Origin: Prosthecobacter debontii
Lineage (GTDB): Bacteria > Verrucomicrobiota > Verrucomicrobiia > Verrucomicrobiales > Verrucomicrobiaceae
NCBI GenBank assembly: GCA_945860295.1
Contig: CAMAQH010000001.1
Coordinates: 186,001 to 250,000, forward strand
Direction of reading: 5' to 3'
Length of the DNA: 64,000 nucleotides
Part shown: one piece after another, positions 27,411 to 36,654 of the stretch
Layout of the letters: every line of letters starts with the position of its first letter
How positions within the stretch are numbered: position 1 is the stretch's first letter
The notes under the pieces: generated by a model
The model's input: the letters and a program-made list of their open reading frames with translations, nothing else
Databases searched by the model: none
Told to the model about the DNA's origin: nothing
Made by a program: the position numbers and the translations under genes

Positions 27411-29984
27411 TTACTTGAGCTTGGCCAGTCGATCCTTTGTCCACGTCAGGCCCTGTTGGATGACCTCATCTCCGGGGGTTAGGGCGGCGAGTGTCTCCCA
27501 AAGCTGCGAGGCCTGGGTGAAGGCGGTTTTGGCGTCGGCTTTCTTCGTCATGACTTGGCTGGTGTGGCCGAGCACGCCATAAATCTGGGCGAGCTGGATC
27601 TGCCACTGCTTGCGCTCTGGCGTCATCGTGGTTTTGGGTTCTTTGGCTAGCAGTGTCTCCATAGCCTCGACGGCTTGCTTGATGATGGGCAGAGCTGAGT
27701 TGGGCTTGCCCATATCAGACATGAGTTCCGCATACTCACCGCGCAGCTTCGCGAGCAACACGCCGTAGCGAACGTTGTCTTTTTCGTCGGCGAGGATTTC
27801 ATTGAGCAGCTCGATGGCGTCCTGCTTTTTCTTCACGGCATCACCTGGCTTACCAGCATCCCGATCGAGCAGTGAAATATCACCGTAATTGCGGGCGAGA
27901 AAATACTTCACGTCTGCCCACTCGGGAAGCAGGCGATTGAGCTCCAGGAGAATGGGGATGGCCTGCTGATGGGCTTCAAGCGCCTCTTTGGATCCGATGC
28001 TCTTGCTGATGAGTTCCGCAAGTTCGGTGTAGGCTTCGGCGAGCAGCAATGCTTGCTCTTGATTACGCGGAGATGAACCCATGACGAGCTGCCCCATCTC
28101 GGTGACGGCATCGATTAAAGTGGTGAGTGCATCCTGAAGTTGACCTGCCTCACGCTCGGCCTGGCCTTTGGTAAACTTAGAGCGAGCGAGGAGAAACTTC
28201 TCATCAGGGATGAGGTCCGCAGCAATGATTTTTGGATCGAGCACTTCGGGGACTTTTGCCAGTGCCTTTTCTGACTCAGCCAAGTCACCGGTTTGCAGTG
28301 CGCGGCTGCCATACTCCATCCAGGCACGAGCACACTCATTGCGTGCCATTCGGTTTTTAGGATCAGCCGCCAAGCCATCCGTCAGAGCCAGCGTGGCACC
28401 TTTCAGCAGCGCGAGTGAGGCCTCACGCTCACCACGGTGATCATGAATGTCTGAGAGCAGTAGGCTGTAGCGCCCCATCCATTGCTGATAAAGCGGTGCC
28501 TGGGCTGAGCTGCTCTGGCTTTGCAGCAACTGCGCGGCCTGATCCCGAGCTTTTTGCAGGTAGGTCATGGCCTGCGCATAATCACCCAGTCGCAGATGAA
28601 TCTGGCCGATGTTCCCATAGACGCGGAGCCGTTCGACTCCGAGGGCGGAGTTCCCCTCCAGCCCAGTCAGGCCAGCCATGCAAAAGCCGAGCGCGTCCTT
28701 GAGCTGGCCTTTGGAAAATTCGACATCGAGTTGGTTATTCGTCGGTGATTGGAGGAGCTGCGTGAGGAATTGATCCACCGCATTCTGTGAATGTTGCAGG
28801 TTCGCGTCTGCGGTCAGCTTCTCATTGATCGCAGTGTCACGTTGTTGGGTGACAAGGGTGATCTTGTCATCGCGATTCTTTTTCTCTTGAGCGAGAACGA
28901 CGTCTCCCTGAGCGATGACCACTTCATCCTTCTGCGCGCGCCGTAGCTGAAAAAGCCCATAAAACGTGGCGCTGGTAAGGCCGATGAGCAGCGCTGCGGC
29001 GATGGTCTGAAGTGTGCGGACTTTCAGCGCATGCTTCTTGCGCTCCTGCACTGTTTGTTCGCGGGATTCTTCCAGTAGGTAATCTGACTCCAGCACCTCA
29101 AACTCTCGCACCACCTCCCGCAGATCTGACCAGCGGGCCGCAGAGTTTAGGTCGAGTGCACGCTCGATGATATTACGCCGGCGCTCATCCCATTTGGAGT
29201 GCTCAGGCGTGGGCCAGGTGATCTTTGGCTGACCGCGCACGGCCACCAGCAGAGCGGCGCTGTCGATTCCATGGGCTAAACCAGAGGCCGCTTTTTGCTG
29301 CACGAATGCGACCTGATCTGCCCATGCTTTTTCAGCGCGCGGTAGCCTGCCTGTGAGCAGCCGATAAGACAGCACGCCAAAGGCATACACATCCCATGAC
29401 GGCCCATAGCCGGCAAAGACACCATCTGGATTCTCTGCCTGCTCGGGGCAGAGATGCACAAAGTGATCCGTGAGCTCTAGATGATGGATGCCGCTGACCC
29501 AACCCTGGGCGATGTCGGTAAGGCGAATGCTCGACTTGGCATCATCTTCGAGCAGCACATTGCACGGGCGTAGATTCCCATGCGGAATGCCATACCTGTG
29601 TAGCCATGCCAATGCGTCGGCGATGTGGTAGATAAATCCCCAGGCTCTATCTGTCGGAAGACCATGGCAGACGGTTTCGAGAGTGGGTGTCTGCCACTGC
29701 CTGCGGCCTTGACTGTCCTTCGTCATCACACCCACCAGTGGCGTGGCCATGTAGTAGGGACTTTTGTCGAAATTAAAATCCTCTACCGCTAGCACGCCTC
29801 GATGATGCGGCATCTGCTGCATGGCGCGGATAGTCGTGCTTAGCGACTTACGGTTGATGGCCATGGAGGAAAAGACCTTCACGGCGCGGGCCTTGCCACT
29901 GGCGTTAGCTCGATAGACGGCCCCACATCGGCCACTGCCAATCAAGTCCAGTAATTCGTGTCCGGCGATCTCAGGCAGACTCAT
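27411..29984 (-). CDS. eukaryotic-type Ser/Thr kinase-like protein with TPR region (catalytic motif altered)
   Basis: 857 aa. N-terminal protein-kinase domain (about 8-290): glycine loop LIGSGRCGAVYRA and Lys36 in ARAVKVF are present, but the HRD-type catalytic loop reads HGNLRPCN (135-142) with Asn137 instead of Asp, and the DFG triad reads Asp157-Ile-Ala. Next are a single transmembrane helix (about 325-347, IAAALLIGLTSATFYGLF), a coiled-coil stretch (about 350-405) and a long alpha-helical region with tetratricopeptide-like repeats to the C-terminus. Topology implies a cytoplasmic kinase-like domain and an exported TPR region. The changes suggest a pseudokinase or a weak kinase. Confidence 0.85.
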   Translation of the reverse strand: MSLPEIAGHELLDLIGSGRCGAVYRANASGKARAVKVFSSMAINRKSLSTTIRAMQQMPHHRGVLAVEDFNFDKSPYYMATPLVGVMTKDSQGRRQWQTPTLETVCHGLPTDRAWGFIYHIADALAWLHRYGIPHGNLRPCNVLLEDDAKSSIRLTDIAQGWVSGIHHLELTDHFVHLCPEQAENPDGVFAGYGPSWDVYAFGVLSYRLLTGRLPRAEKAWADQVAFVQQKAASGLAHGIDSAALLVAVRGQPKITWPTPEHSKWDERRRNIIERALDLNSAARWSDLREVVREFEVLESDYLLEESREQTVQERKKHALKVRTLQTIAAALLIGLTSATFYGLFQLRRAQKDEVVIAQGDVVLAQEKKNRDDKITLVTQQRDTAINEKLTADANLQHSQNAVDQFLTQLLQSPTNNQLDVEFSKGQLKDALGFCMAGLTGLEGNSALGVERLRVYGNIGQIHLRLGDYAQAMTYLQKARDQAAQLLQSQSSSAQAPLYQQWMGRYSLLLSDIHDHRGEREASLALLKGATLALTDGLAADPKNRMARNECARAWMEYGSRALQTGDLAESEKALAKVPEVLDPKIIAADLIPDEKFLLARSKFTKGQAEREAGQLQDALTTLIDAVTEMGQLVMGSSPRNQEQALLLAEAYTELAELISKSIGSKEALEAHQQAIPILLELNRLLPEWADVKYFLARNYGDISLLDRDAGKPGDAVKKKQDAIELLNEILADEKDNVRYGVLLAKLRGEYAELMSDMGKPNSALPIIKQAVEAMETLLAKEPKTTMTPERKQWQIQLAQIYGVLGHTSQVMTKKADAKTAFTQASQLWETLAALTPGDEVIQQGLTWTKDRLAKLK

Positions 29985-30109
29985 GCGGCGTGCTCTGGGT
30001 TGGTTGTCATGGTGGGTTGATCCGCAGCAGTTTCAGACCGGTGCGGCTAGAAAGATGCAGTGTTCCTGAAAAGGAATCAAGCCATGCCTTGAAGTTGTGA
30101 ATCAAGAGC

Positions 30110-30127
30110 GCCGTTCAAAAGGACGGC
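30110..30127 (-). terminator. weak hairpin after gmk
   Basis: 5-bp stem GCCGT / ACGGC around an 8-nt loop, directly beyond the gmk stop on the minus strand, with no proper U-tract. Marginal. Confidence 0.25.
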
Positions 30128-30128
30128 T

Positions 30129-30737
30129 TCAAAGTTCATAAAGACTGCTCCGTAACCGCTCGGCTTCGATCAGGGTTTTGAAGCGCACCTCATCACTCTC
30201 ACGTGTGTCGCTGATCAGGCAGTAGCGGTAGTCACGCCAGTGCTGCATCTCGGCCTCAGCATTCTTCATGCGTAGCTCCAGTGCATCGTCACTCTCAGTC
30301 GCGCGGCCAGAGAGGCGGTTGCGCAGTTCATTCAGACTCGGTGGCATGACAAAGATGTCGGTCAGGCAGCGGCGGACCAGATCATCCTCACAGCCGCGGA
30401 CCTGGATCGCTCCTTGCACGTCGATGTCCATAAACACATCCACCCCACGGCGCAGGTTTTCAAAGACGTAGCTCTTCAGCGTGCCATACCAGCGATTGTG
30501 AACTCGGGCATATTCAAACAGTTCACCACGGTCCACGCGCGCCAGAAAATCAGTTTCATCGAGGAAAAAGTAGTCCCTCCCATCCACCTCTCCTGGTCGC
30601 GGTGGTCGCGTGGTGCAGGAGACAGAGAACACTGCCTTTTCGCCATCGCAGACTTTGCGGCAGAGAGTGGTCTTACCAGTGCCTGAGGGGCCGGAGACGA
30701 CGATCAGCATGCCGAGGCGCGGTGTGGTGGGAATCAT
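30129..30737 (-). CDS. gmk: guanylate kinase
   Basis: Phosphorylates GMP to GDP with ATP; cytoplasmic and essential for nucleotide supply. 202 aa, normal length. P-loop VSGPSGTGKTTL near residues 14-25, GMP-binding 'SCTTRPPRPGEVDGRDYFF' near 40-58 and 'EYARVHNRWYGTLKS' near 73, and 'DIDVQGA' near 104 match the family throughout. It lies upstream of the kinase/TPR gene on the same strand, 144 bp apart. Confidence 0.96.
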   Translation of the reverse strand: MIPTTPRLGMLIVVSGPSGTGKTTLCRKVCDGEKAVFSVSCTTRPPRPGEVDGRDYFFLDETDFLARVDRGELFEYARVHNRWYGTLKSYVFENLRRGVDVFMDIDVQGAIQVRGCEDDLVRRCLTDIFVMPPSLNELRNRLSGRATESDDALELRMKNAEAEMQHWRDYRYCLISDTRESDEVRFKTLIEAERLRSSLYEL

Positions 30738-30871
30738 GCGCAGCGTTTAGCCATGCCACAGCCCCCGCGCAACCGCTTTGAATTGACCCTCGCGGCATCT
30801 GACAAGTCGTGGCTTCATTTCGCGTTTGTTTCCTGTCCAAAAAATGGCGCTAGCCGCCTGTACCCACTGCC

Positions 30872-33800
30872 ATGACCGCCACGCTCCTCCCAAGACTGTT
30901 TCTGATCTCTACGCTCCTCGCTAGTGCAGGCCGTGCTGCGCCGAGTCCTGAGGCGCTCAAGTTTTTCGAGTCAAAGATTCGGCCCATTCTGGTGGAGAGC
31001 TGCCATGAGTGCCACGCGGACAAGAAACACAAAGGTGATCTGCGTGTGGATAATCTGCCTTACCTCATCCAGGGCGGCCACACGGGCCCCGCTGTGGTGC
31101 CGCACCAGCCAGACAAATCACTGCTGATGAAAGCCATCAGCTATACCGATCCCGACATGGAAATGCCGCCTGATGGCAAACTTTCAGACGCACAAATCGC
31201 CGCGCTGAAGCAATGGATACTGATGGGTGCGCCGTGGCCTGAGGCCGAAGTCGCTGCTTTTAAACCAGCGCGTAAACCGGGTGACATGACGCCTGAAGAT
31301 AAAAAATGGTGGTCGTTTGTGCCGGTGAAAAACCCGCCCGTGCCCATAGCGGCCTCAGGCTCCACGCCCATTGATGGTTTCATTCAAACTGAGCTCAACA
31401 AAAACGGTCTCACGGGAAGTAAAGAAGCGTCGCCTCAAGAACTCATCCGTCGAGTCACCTTCGATCTCCATGGCCTGCCGCCAAAGCCTGAGGATGAGGC
31501 GCAATTTGTGAAGGAATTTAGCGCTGCGAAGTCGCAGGATACTACAGACAAGATTCCCACCTCACAGCCGCGTGCCGATCAGGTGCTCTCAGTCTGGGTG
31601 GATAGGCTCCTCGCTTCACCACGCTACGGCGAGCGCTGGGCACAGCATTGGCTCGACCTCACTCGCTACGCTGAGAGTGAGGGGTACCGCCTCGATTCCT
31701 ACCGCCCAAACGTCTGGCCCTATCGCGACTATGTGATCGATTCGCTCAACAACGACAAGCCTTACGACCAGTTTGTCCGCGAACAGATCGCTGGTGATGA
31801 GATCGCGCCCAATGACCCGAAAAAGATCATCGCTACGGCCTTTTTGCGCCACACCATTTATGAATACAATCAGCGGGATAGTGAAAGCCAATGGCGCGGT
31901 ATCACCAATGAAGTCACCGACGTCACTGCTGATGTTTTTATGGGCATGAGCGTGCAGTGTGCTCAGTGTCACGATCACAAATTCGACCCCATTTTGCAAA
32001 AGGACTACTACCGGCTGCAATCCTTTCTGGCCAACATCACCTGGCCAGAAGACAAGGTCCTGGCCACCGGAGCTGAAAAGGCCACGCACGCTGCGCAGAT
32101 GAAAATCTGGCTCGACGCGACCACGGAACCGCACGCGGTGATCGATGGCATCATCGAACCCAAAGTCGCCAGTGCGCAAAAGAACGCGATGGAGAAATTC
32201 CCCGAAGAAGTGCAAGTCATGTGGCGCAAAACGCGCGAGGAGCGCACGCCGTATGAAGAGCAGATCGTCCAACTCGCCTGGCGTCAGGCCGAGTATGAGC
32301 GCTATCGCCTGAAGACCGACAAGCTCAAGGAGCCGCAGGCTACTCAGCTCAAAGAGGCACAGGCCAAGCTTGCTAAATTTGATCACCTCAAACCCAAGCC
32401 ATTGCTTACCGCTTTTGTAATCGGTGAGACAGGTCCGAAATCGCGTGATGCCAAATACAAATCACGCAAAACGGGGGATGCCGAAGCCAAGCCGGGCTTC
32501 CTCACCATTCTCGATCCGAGTGATGCCATCATCCCTGAGCCCACGCCCGGCATGACCACCAGCGGACGCCGCACCGTGCTGGCCAACTGGCTCACTCGCC
32601 CTGAAAACCCACTCACCACTCGCGTCATCGTGAACCGCATTTGGCAGTATCACTTTGGGCGCGGCATCGTCGCTACACCGAGTGACTTTGGTCATCTCGG
32701 TGAGAAGCCAACGCATCCTGAACTACTCGATTGGCTCACCACTCAGTTTGTACAGGGCGGCTGGAAGATCAAGCCGATGCATAAGATGATCGTGATGAGT
32801 CAGGTTTATCGGCAGACCGCGCGCCGTGAATCTTCAACCAAAGAGCTGGTCACCGATCCTGAAAACAAGCTGCTCTGGCGCTTCCCACCGCGCCGTCTCG
32901 ATGCCGAGCAGGCACGCGATGCCGTGCTTGCTGCCAGCGGTGAACTTGATACGACGATGGGCGGAGAAGGCGTCGAAGCCGCTGAGCCGCGCCGCAGCAT
33001 CTACACGCGCAAAATCCGCAACACACCGGATGAGTTTTTGCAGAGTCTCGATGCCCCTTCAGGATTTGCCAGCATGCCCACTCGTGATGCCACGACCACC
33101 GCCACGCAGAGTCTGCTCATGATCAATGGCGACTGGCCACTCGAACGCTCACGAGCCATGGCTGCGCGCCTCGTCGCCAGCAAACCAACGAGTGATGCCC
33201 AGATCATCGATCAGGCCTACGATCTTACTTTCTCGCGCAACCCCACCGCCACGGAAAAGAGAGCCGCTATCACCTTTCTCAACACACAGCGCAGTCGTTT
33301 GAAAAAAGAACTACCGCCGCCAGCACCTGTAGTCCCCGCTATTGCAGATGCTCACAAGTTCTTCGGATCCGCAGTCTCCAAAACCACGAAAACTTTGTGG
33401 ATGGAACCAGGTAGCAAAAACGAAAAACTGCGTGTCCAAAAACCACTCCAGTTAGAAGGCAATCAGTTCGCGATCGAAGCTGTCGTCACACTTAGCAGTC
33501 TGTATCCCAATGGGTCCGTCCGCACCATCGCCTCACGCTGGGACAACGACAAAGCTCAGCGCGGCTGGGCACTCGGCGTGACGAGCGAAAAGTCAGCTTA
33601 CAAGCCTAACAACCTCATACTTCAACTCAGTGGAGAAGACTTCCAAGGAAGCCAAGCCTATGAGTTCATCACCAGTGATTTGCGCATTCCTTTGAACAAG
33701 CCCTACTACGTCGCCGCTGCCATCAACAACGTGCCTGGTGAAGGTCAGAAATTTGGCGGCACAGTCACCTTCTACACACGCGACCTCAGCGATCCTGCGG

Positions 33801-34168
33801 CATCGATGCATACCATCACGGTGCCGCATCAGATCGTTGGTAGTTATGTGAATGCCGAGCGCGCGCTTTATGTCGGTGGCCGTGAAAAAGACAAGGCCAG
33901 CCTTTGGCACGGAGCCATCGCCCGCGTCTCCATTCGTCAGGGCAATCTCGATGCTGGTAAGCTCATGACTTGGGCCGGTGCTACTGATGCTTCCTGTGTC
34001 GTCGATGTGAATGCTGATAATGCCACCGAGATGCTCAAGACCGCCTGGACATGGGAGTCCAGCGCAGCCCCAGCCACCCCGAAAGGTAAATCAGATCCCA
34101 ACCGCGAAGCCATCGCCGACTTCTGCCATGTGCTGCTCAATGCGAACGAGTTTTTCTATCTGCATTAA
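30872..34168 (+). CDS. PSCyt1, DUF1549 (PSCyt2), DUF1553 (PSD1) and LamG protein without a local DUF1501 partner
   Basis: 1098 aa exported protein (signal peptide LFLISTLLASAGRAA). A PSCyt1 domain comes first, with haem motif CHECH at 44-48 and 'PDMEMPPDGKLSDAQI' near 95. DUF1549 (about 165-380) carries the second motif CAQCH in 'MSVQCAQCHDHKFDPI', followed by DUF1553 (about 570-810, 'RVIVNRIWQYHFGRGIVATPSDFG') and a C-terminal LamG-like module (about 860-1060). The LamG module is at the C-terminus here, whereas the protein at 13712 has it at the N-terminus. The gene next door is a convergent histidine kinase, so the usual DUF1501 partner is missing locally. Confidence 0.9.
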   Translation: MTATLLPRLFLISTLLASAGRAAPSPEALKFFESKIRPILVESCHECHADKKHKGDLRVDNLPYLIQGGHTGPAVVPHQPDKSLLMKAISYTDPDMEMPPDGKLSDAQIAALKQWILMGAPWPEAEVAAFKPARKPGDMTPEDKKWWSFVPVKNPPVPIAASGSTPIDGFIQTELNKNGLTGSKEASPQELIRRVTFDLHGLPPKPEDEAQFVKEFSAAKSQDTTDKIPTSQPRADQVLSVWVDRLLASPRYGERWAQHWLDLTRYAESEGYRLDSYRPNVWPYRDYVIDSLNNDKPYDQFVREQIAGDEIAPNDPKKIIATAFLRHTIYEYNQRDSESQWRGITNEVTDVTADVFMGMSVQCAQCHDHKFDPILQKDYYRLQSFLANITWPEDKVLATGAEKATHAAQMKIWLDATTEPHAVIDGIIEPKVASAQKNAMEKFPEEVQVMWRKTREERTPYEEQIVQLAWRQAEYERYRLKTDKLKEPQATQLKEAQAKLAKFDHLKPKPLLTAFVIGETGPKSRDAKYKSRKTGDAEAKPGFLTILDPSDAIIPEPTPGMTTSGRRTVLANWLTRPENPLTTRVIVNRIWQYHFGRGIVATPSDFGHLGEKPTHPELLDWLTTQFVQGGWKIKPMHKMIVMSQVYRQTARRESSTKELVTDPENKLLWRFPPRRLDAEQARDAVLAASGELDTTMGGEGVEAAEPRRSIYTRKIRNTPDEFLQSLDAPSGFASMPTRDATTTATQSLLMINGDWPLERSRAMAARLVASKPTSDAQIIDQAYDLTFSRNPTATEKRAAITFLNTQRSRLKKELPPPAPVVPAIADAHKFFGSAVSKTTKTLWMEPGSKNEKLRVQKPLQLEGNQFAIEAVVTLSSLYPNGSVRTIASRWDNDKAQRGWALGVTSEKSAYKPNNLILQLSGEDFQGSQAYEFITSDLRIPLNKPYYVAAAINNVPGEGQKFGGTVTFYTRDLSDPAASMHTITVPHQIVGSYVNAERALYVGGREKDKASLWHGAIARVSIRQGNLDAGKLMTWAGATDASCVVDVNADNATEMLKTAWTWESSAAPATPKGKSDPNREAIADFCHVLLNANEFFYLH

Positions 34169-34169
34169 A

Positions 34170-34185
34170 GCCGCTTCTCAGCGGC
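34170..34185. terminator. hairpin between convergent genes
   Basis: Perfect 6-bp stem GCCGCT-TCTC-AGCGGC in the 9-bp gap and just into the end of the histidine kinase gene. Positioned to serve both convergent transcripts; no strong U-tract. Confidence 0.4.
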
Positions 34186-35836
34186 GCATCATCGTGATCA
34201 CACGGTGCACAATCTGGGTCAGCTCGCCGGCCTCGTAGGGCTTCGGTAGAACGCCGACAAAGCCTTTTTCGAGGAAGGTCATCTGCACGTCTTCATTCAC
34301 GCTGCCGCTGGTGGCGACGAGTCGTGCATCAGGATCAAAGCGCAGGATCTCTTGCGCCGTTTCACCGCCATTCATGCCGCCACGTAGGGTGAGGTCCATG
34401 AGTACGACATCAGGTGCGGTGCCGGTCCGGGCCAAGCTTTGATAAATCTTCACGGCATCCTGGCCATTGTCACACTCAACGACTTCATAGCCACAGCGCT
34501 TCAAAATCATGTGTGCTACTTTGCGCAGATCGTCTTCGTCATCGACGATTAGCACACGGCCCGCCCCGTGTTTCAGCGGTACCGGAGCGGATGAGGCATT
34601 CGAGTTAGAGACGGCATTCAGCTCCTTAGCGGGTGGCGCGACGGCAGGTAGCAGCACGCTGAACTCGGTGCCCACATTGAGACGCGAGGTGACGCGAATA
34701 TCGCCATCGTTGCTTTTGATGAATCGTTTGCAGGTAGTGAGCCCGATGCCGTTCCCGTCAGTCTTGGTGGTGAAGGTCTCGCGGAAGAGTCGCTGCAAAT
34801 TTTCTGGCGATATTCCGCAGCCGCGATCTCGCACGCTGAGCCTCACATAGGGGCCGGGTTTTAGCACCGCATCCTGCCCGAGCGCGAGGTCGATGTTCTT
34901 CGCTTCAATATCCATATAGCCACCCTGAGGCATGGCTTGAATGCCATTGAGAATGAGGTTTTGTAGCACTTGGCTGACTTTGACGCCATCTGCCACGGGC
35001 CAGCGGAGATGCTCGCCAAGCCGGACATGCACATGAACGTTCGAGCCTGCGCTGGCGAACTTTACCGTGTCGTCAATGATGGAGCCGAGATCGACGGGTT
35101 GCTTATCATGAGGCCGCGCTTTGCAGGCAGAAACGACCTGTGAAGTGAACTGCCGAGCGCGCTTAAGACCTACGAAGATGAGCTGAAGTTCCTCATGCAG
35201 TGCGGGTTTATTAGAGCTTTTTTGGACGAGATCGGAAAGTCGCACCGTGACTGGCCCTAGCAGATTGTTCACATCGTGAGCGATGCCTTGAGCGAGTGCC
35301 GCGAGGTTGTCCTGCTTGAGTTGCTTCGCCTGAGTGTCCAGATCGTCGGCGATGAGTGGCACCGTCTTCGCCGAGGCGGCTGAAATGACCGACACAGGTG
35401 AGACGAGCAGGGTGTAGTTCAGCAGCTTACGCATGCCATTAAAGACAGCTCGGATGCGCCAGCGGCAGCGCTGCGGCTCATGACCATAAAAGTTTTGGAC
35501 TCGGCACTCGCACTCATGCATGCCACCATTTTCAACGGCGAGATTCAGACTCTGGAGTAGCGTCCGTGCGTCGAGATCGCCCATAGCTAAGTCAGTCAGC
35601 CCCATCCCGCGCAGACCTTTATCTGGCTCCACACCGACGAGAATGGCTGCAGCGGCATTGCTGAAAATCACCTTGGGGCCTGTGCCTCCGGTCGCTTCTG
35701 CTTCGATCATAAGCACTGCCTCCGGCACTTGGTCCAAGGCCACTCGGAGGAAGTAGTTGGCCGTCTTCATTTGGTCGAGACTGGACTCCAGATCGGCGAG
35801 TGTCTCGGGGCGAAGGGTGTCTTGGGAGATAGTCAT
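34178..35836 (-). CDS. PAS-histidine kinase-receiver hybrid protein
   Basis: 552 aa soluble signalling protein. A PAS-like sensor segment (about 25-150, 'ALDQVPEAVLMIEAEA', 'SNAAAAILVGVEPDKGLRGMG') is followed by a HisKA segment with phospho-acceptor His in LAQGIAHDVNNLLGPV (about 185-205). The HATPase domain has N-box 'LQNLILNGIQAMPQGGY', G1-box 'VRDRGCGISPE' and G2-box 'GNGIGLTTCK'. A C-terminal receiver domain (about 430-550) carries acidic pair VDDEDD and phospho-Asp in VVLMDLTLRGG. The NtrB-like core plus receiver is a hybrid that can phosphorylate itself and relay. No output regulator is adjacent. Confidence 0.92.
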   Translation of the reverse strand: MTISQDTLRPETLADLESSLDQMKTANYFLRVALDQVPEAVLMIEAEATGGTGPKVIFSNAAAAILVGVEPDKGLRGMGLTDLAMGDLDARTLLQSLNLAVENGGMHECECRVQNFYGHEPQRCRWRIRAVFNGMRKLLNYTLLVSPVSVISAASAKTVPLIADDLDTQAKQLKQDNLAALAQGIAHDVNNLLGPVTVRLSDLVQKSSNKPALHEELQLIFVGLKRARQFTSQVVSACKARPHDKQPVDLGSIIDDTVKFASAGSNVHVHVRLGEHLRWPVADGVKVSQVLQNLILNGIQAMPQGGYMDIEAKNIDLALGQDAVLKPGPYVRLSVRDRGCGISPENLQRLFRETFTTKTDGNGIGLTTCKRFIKSNDGDIRVTSRLNVGTEFSVLLPAVAPPAKELNAVSNSNASSAPVPLKHGAGRVLIVDDEDDLRKVAHMILKRCGYEVVECDNGQDAVKIYQSLARTGTAPDVVLMDLTLRGGMNGGETAQEILRFDPDARLVATSGSVNEDVQMTFLEKGFVGVLPKPYEAGELTQIVHRVITMMRR

Positions 35837-35872
35837 AGTCGCTAAGTGTTCAATTATTTAGCTATCACGGAT

Positions 35873-35885
35873 AGTTTAGTAAACT
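35873..35885. promoter_or_regulatory. 13-bp palindrome upstream of hybrid kinase
   Basis: AGTTTA-G-TAAACT, a perfect 6-bp inverted repeat centred about 43 bp before the hybrid kinase start, within an AT-rich stretch that also suits a promoter. Candidate operator; no regulator assigned. Confidence 0.3.
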
Positions 35886-35966
35886 TTAATTTATGGGAGA
35901 ATGATCTTTTTTGGTTCTCAATTTTGAAAATGGAGTGGTTACATTGCCAGAGTTTGGTGGTTTCGA

Positions 35967-35994
35967 TTTGCCAGATTTGCGAGAAATCTGCAAA
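35967..35994 (+). other. hairpin upstream of NlpC/P60-like gene
   Basis: 7-bp stem CAGATTT / AAATCTG with loop GCGAG, extended by TTTG / CAAA across a one-base bulge. It lies 56 bp before the ATG at 36051 and could be a 5' leader structure or a weak terminator. Confidence 0.3.
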
Positions 35995-36050
35995 AGTGCT
36001 TTCCTGCTGAAGCTTGCACTCGGGAGCCAACTCGGTTTACCCTCATCTGC

Positions 36051-36557
36051 ATGGCGCCACGCTTTACAGTTTCACTTCTCCTTCTCGCCTTTGCCTTGAG
36101 CAGTTGCTCGTCAAAGCCAACGCGCTGGGACTACAATTATGTACGGGGCAAGACGGCTGTGATCATGGGCGGAAAAGCAGTGCCACCAGCCGGACTGCCC
36201 AAAGAAGTGATGCGAGCGATCAGCGCCGGAAATGAGATCGTCGGGAGGCCTTATAAATATGGCGGCGGTCACCACTCTTTTCATGACTCGGGTTATGACT
36301 GCTCGGGCACGGTTTGTTATGCGCTTCACGGGGCCGGCTTGGTGAATGAGGTGGGCACATCAGGCAGCATGAAAAATTATGGTCGATCTGGAGAGGGCAA
36401 GTACATGACCGTCTATGCAAAGAACGGCCACACCTTCATCGTGATCGCCGGACTGCGCCTGGATACTGGTTACAACGGTGAAAACGAAGGCCCCAAATGG
36501 TCCACGCGCTCTCGCCCGATCAAGGGTTATGTCGCTCGGCATCCGCCGGGTTTATGA
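36051..36557 (+). CDS. NlpC/P60-like lipoprotein
   Basis: 168 aa. Lipoprotein signal with lipobox ALSSC (Cys19). The mature domain looks like a compact NlpC/P60 peptidase: 'IVGRPYKYGGGH' then catalytic Cys84 in YDCSGTVCYAL, and His127 in AKNGHTFIVIAGLRLDT, which matches the usual C-H order. Enzymes of this family cut peptidoglycan stem peptides; an envelope location fits. The third catalytic residue cannot be assigned confidently. It precedes the helicase gene by about 100 bp. Confidence 0.8.
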   Translation: MAPRFTVSLLLLAFALSSCSSKPTRWDYNYVRGKTAVIMGGKAVPPAGLPKEVMRAISAGNEIVGRPYKYGGGHHSFHDSGYDCSGTVCYALHGAGLVNEVGTSGSMKNYGRSGEGKYMTVYAKNGHTFIVIAGLRLDTGYNGENEGPKWSTRSRPIKGYVARHPPGL

Positions 36558-36654
36558 GGCTGGCCTAGGCCAAAAGAGGCGGCACATTCCGCATGGAAAC
36601 GGGCTTGCAGAGAGGCCTTGCGCTTCTACCATCGCCACCCCTTTCTTTTACACA

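Noticed and set aside
36478-36654. Extended N-terminus of the RapA-like protein
   Set aside because: Overlaps the end of the NlpC/P60 gene; RapA similarity begins at the ATG at 36655.
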